Below, piece after piece: positions 61,935-64,000 of a stretch of DNA of 64,000 nt. The translations under genes and the position numbers were made by a program. Position 1 is the stretch's first letter. Every line of letters begins with the position of its first letter. Location: assembly GCA_977006965.1 (NCBI GenBank), contig OZ345372.1, forward strand, positions 930,001 through 994,000, written 5' to 3'. The notes beneath the pieces were generated by a model that saw only the letters and a list, made by a program, of their open reading frames with translations, was not told where the DNA came from and did no database searches. The DNA is from Phymatolithon calcareum. Taxonomy: Eukaryota; Rhodophyta; Florideophyceae; Hapalidiales.

Positions 61935-64000
61935 CTAAAAAGTCCCTTTAGTGTATTTCTTCAGCCGCTTTTCCACGCTCCGGAATTTGAGCACGCTGAT
62001 AATGAGCTTCACGGTGACAATTGCCGCAAGCAGCCAGAGTAGACGTGCCTGTAATGCGAATCGCTCGGACGCTGTCGATAGCACACATGCCATATTTGCA
62101 AATGTTGCTGCCACAAGTGTGAGCGACATGTTCGTCTGCATCAAGGTGACACGCTTGAACGCTCGTTCCGATTCCAATACTCGTACTCTCAGCCGCAAAT
62201 CCCCTGACTCCATGCGACGGAGTGTTTGCTCGATGTACGCCGTCTTTCGAGGCTGCGTGACGACAGCTGCAATGTCTTGTCGTCGCCATCCGACTCGCTT
62301 TTGAAAGGCCTTGATCGCGGTCACTGTCGCCGACCCATCTTTCAAGTCGATGAGCTCCTTGAGATACGGTCCGGCAATAATAGTGAGGTCGTAAGACGGA
62401 TTGAGTCCCTTCCCGATACCCTCCAGGGTCGTGAAGGCGCGGAAAACAAAAGTGAACACTGGTGGGAAGGCGAAGCACTCGTCTTCGCTGACTGCAAGCA
62501 GATCCTCCCCAATAGAGTCCAATCTGTTAATCATCTCTGCTCGCTTTTCTTCTTTCGACTTCTTGCGGTTCTCAGTGTCCAAGTTGGAGCGGAACAGACC
62601 CAGGAAGTATCGACCAACCTTTTCGACAGTTATCCGGTCCGCAGCGCTGGAGAGGACACCCATGCCAACCATGGCGTCACAAATATCCTTCGCATTGCCC
62701 TCATAAATTCCAAAAATTACCTCCACAAGCCCCTTCTTAATGTGCGGCTCGAACGTGCTCATCATTCCAAAGTCATAATAAATCAACCTTCCGCCAGCCA
62801 CGGTGTCTACAGCGAGATTTCCGCAATGAGGGTCAGTGTGGAAATAGCCATGTCTCAATAATTGGGTGAGATAGCTTTCCGCACTACGAGCTGCAAGAAC
62901 TTTCCGGTCCAGACCGGCACGCTCAATGGCCTCATAGTCATTGATCTTGATACCCGGTACATATTCCATGGTAAGGACACGATGGCTCGTCAAGTCCCAA
63001 CAAATCTTTGGTACTTTCACCCATGGACAGTTCCTGAAGTTTTTCCGAAACCTATCCGCGTTCTTGCCTTCGCGAATATAATCGATCTCCTCGTACAGAA
63101 GCTTCGTACTTTCATCGTAAATTTGAACCCAGTTTCTCCTGGCGCCATCAGTCTTAGGGTCAAACTTGTCTAGCAGTTTTGCAAGAACTTTAAAGTTCTT
63201 CAAATCCACATCGAAAAGCTCCTTCAGACCAGCTCGCTGAATTTTGATGGCGACCTGCTGTCCCTTATAAACACCTCGATGGACTTGACCAAGGCTCGCG
63301 GCAGCAATGGGGACCTCTTCGAAACTGTCGTAAATTTCTTCGATTGGGCGGCCAAACTCAGCTTCAATGACCTCAATAGCTCGGGCACCCGAGAAGCACG
63401 GGACGCGGTCTTGCAACGATGTGAGCTGCTCGATGTATTCTTTTGGCACGATATCGACTCGTGTGGAAAGTAGTTGTCCCAACTTAATAAAGGTCGGTCC
63501 GAGTGAGAGAAGCCCCTTCTTGAGTTCCTTAGCGTGCGCGGTGCGCGCTTTTGACATGGCAGTCGCATCGTCCATCTTACGGATGCGCAGTTCGCCAGTG
63601 ACCATTCGGAAGAAGAAGAACCAGATTTCTACTGTACGCGATATAGCGGAGGCGTACCCCTTCCGTGTCCAACTTGCCGTAATATCCTCCTCGGTATCCT
63701 CTTCCAGCATGGATGCAATAGGTGTTGACAAACTACCTGGCGCATCTCGAGTTGTGGTATCGCCACCGACGTCTACATCAGCGGAAGCGCTCACTGCGAG
63801 CGGAGCCGAGAGCGCATCCGCTGGGACATCCACCGTGGAATTTTGAGAGAAGTCACGCTTTGGGTCTACCGCGCCAGCATGAGCAGCGGCGGAGACATTA
63901 GTAGCAGAAGATGGGACCGTAATATTAACAGAATCAGCGGCCGTCCCAGGCGGTTCGGAAAACTGGAGGCCAGTGACAGGTTCCCGCATTGGCGCAGGGC
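61935..64000 (-). CDS. ABC1-family (UbiB/ADCK) atypical kinase, probably plastid; 5' end may be outside window
   Basis: 684 residues from the first in-window ATG at 63989, but the frame stays open to the window edge. Known motifs (numbered from that ATG): KLGQLLSTR (169-177), the Ala-rich loop AAAS (229-232) that replaces the P-loop, AIKIQR (ATP-site Lys), EEIDYIREGKNADRF (ExD motif), HTDPHCGN (384-391) and YYDFGMM (metal-binding Asp406). Two hydrophobic stretches lie near the C-terminus (about 620-670), as in plastid ABC1K7/8-type proteins. The first 100 residues are Ala/Ser/Thr/Asp-rich. Known role of the family: quinone, tocopherol or lipid metabolism at plastoglobules, the inner envelope or mitochondria. 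The location is inferred. Confidence 0.9.
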   Translation of the reverse strand, partial: PAPMREPVTGLQFSEPPGTAADSVNITVPSSATNVSAAAHAGAVDPKRDFSQNSTVDVPADALSAPLAVSASADVDVGGDTTTRDAPGSLSTPIASMLEEDTEEDITASWTRKGYASAISRTVEIWFFFFRMVTGELRIRKMDDATAMSKARTAHAKELKKGLLSLGPTFIKLGQLLSTRVDIVPKEYIEQLTSLQDRVPCFSGARAIEVIEAEFGRPIEEIYDSFEEVPIAAASLGQVHRGVYKGQQVAIKIQRAGLKELFDVDLKNFKVLAKLLDKFDPKTDGARRNWVQIYDESTKLLYEEIDYIREGKNADRFRKNFRNCPWVKVPKICWDLTSHRVLTMEYVPGIKINDYEAIERAGLDRKVLAARSAESYLTQLLRHGYFHTDPHCGNLAVDTVAGGRLIYYDFGMMSTFEPHIKKGLVEVIFGIYEGNAKDICDAMVGMGVLSSAADRITVEKVGRYFLGLFRSNLDTENRKKSKEEKRAEMINRLDSIGEDLLAVSEDECFAFPPVFTFVFRAFTTLEGIGKGLNPSYDLTIIAGPYLKELIDLKDGSATVTAIKAFQKRVGWRRQDIAAVVTQPRKTAYIEQTLRRMESGDLRLRVRVLESERAFKRVTLMQTNMSLTLVAATFANMACVLSTASERFALQARLLWLLAAIVTVKLIISVLKFRSVEKRLKKYTKGTF

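Overview
This is nuclear DNA of a photosynthetic eukaryote. A florideophyte-type red alga with a Chondrus-like genome is my best inference, made from content and layout and not from a search. Reasons: intron-poor genes with only short introns (63-188 bp in the two spliced genes); a ClpP with a targeting-like N-terminus and an ABC1-family kinase, as expected with a plastid; a secreted hedgehog-type Hint protein; and gene-dense islands separated by gene-poor stretches that hold broken transposable elements and many short perfect palindromes. No operon, Shine-Dalgarno site, CRISPR array or intact tRNA/rRNA gene was found.

Layout. 1-1361: 3' part of a K+-dependent Na+/Ca2+ exchanger. 1362-7795: transposon graveyard (piggyBac-like remnant with terminal inverted repeats, LINE-type reverse-transcriptase tail, tRNA-like SINE candidate, cluster of palindromes). 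7796-15083: HRD3/SEL1L, then two adjacent KAR5/GEX1/Brambleback-like karyogamy proteins. 15415-17993: two-RRM protein and a spliced SLC25A38-type mitochondrial glycine carrier, divergent. 20752-25863: ClpP with an overlapping upstream ORF, then a PP2C phosphatase. 27133-33304: novel multi-pass membrane protein and HRD1 (divergent), then a spliced two-pore K+ channel with EF-hands. 33404-39029: DUF924 protein, enoyl-CoA isomerase, secreted choice-of-anchor A protein, NT-C2 protein. 39642-44840: DDX49/Dbp8 helicase, extended SKP1-like protein, protein with two YASGRFCS zinc motifs. 45346-54616: two convergent PPP4R4-like HEAT proteins flanking a 4.2-kb desert that contains a decayed Fanzor/TnpB-like nuclease gene. 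55317-60794: two divergent paralogous type I membrane proteins, CMC4, and the Hint protein. 61935-64000: ABC1K kinase, running off the window.

How the genes relate. HRD1 and HRD3/SEL1L are the ligase and lumenal receptor of one ER-associated degradation complex and both lie in this window. Three pairs of diverged local paralogs (KAR5-like, PPP4R4-like, type I membrane) point to repeated local duplication. Most neighbouring genes are divergent or convergent, so many 300-650 bp gaps probably hold shared promoters. The most unusual items are the Fanzor relic, the KAR5-like pair, the Hint protein and the palindrome/TACTGTA-rich intergenic DNA.
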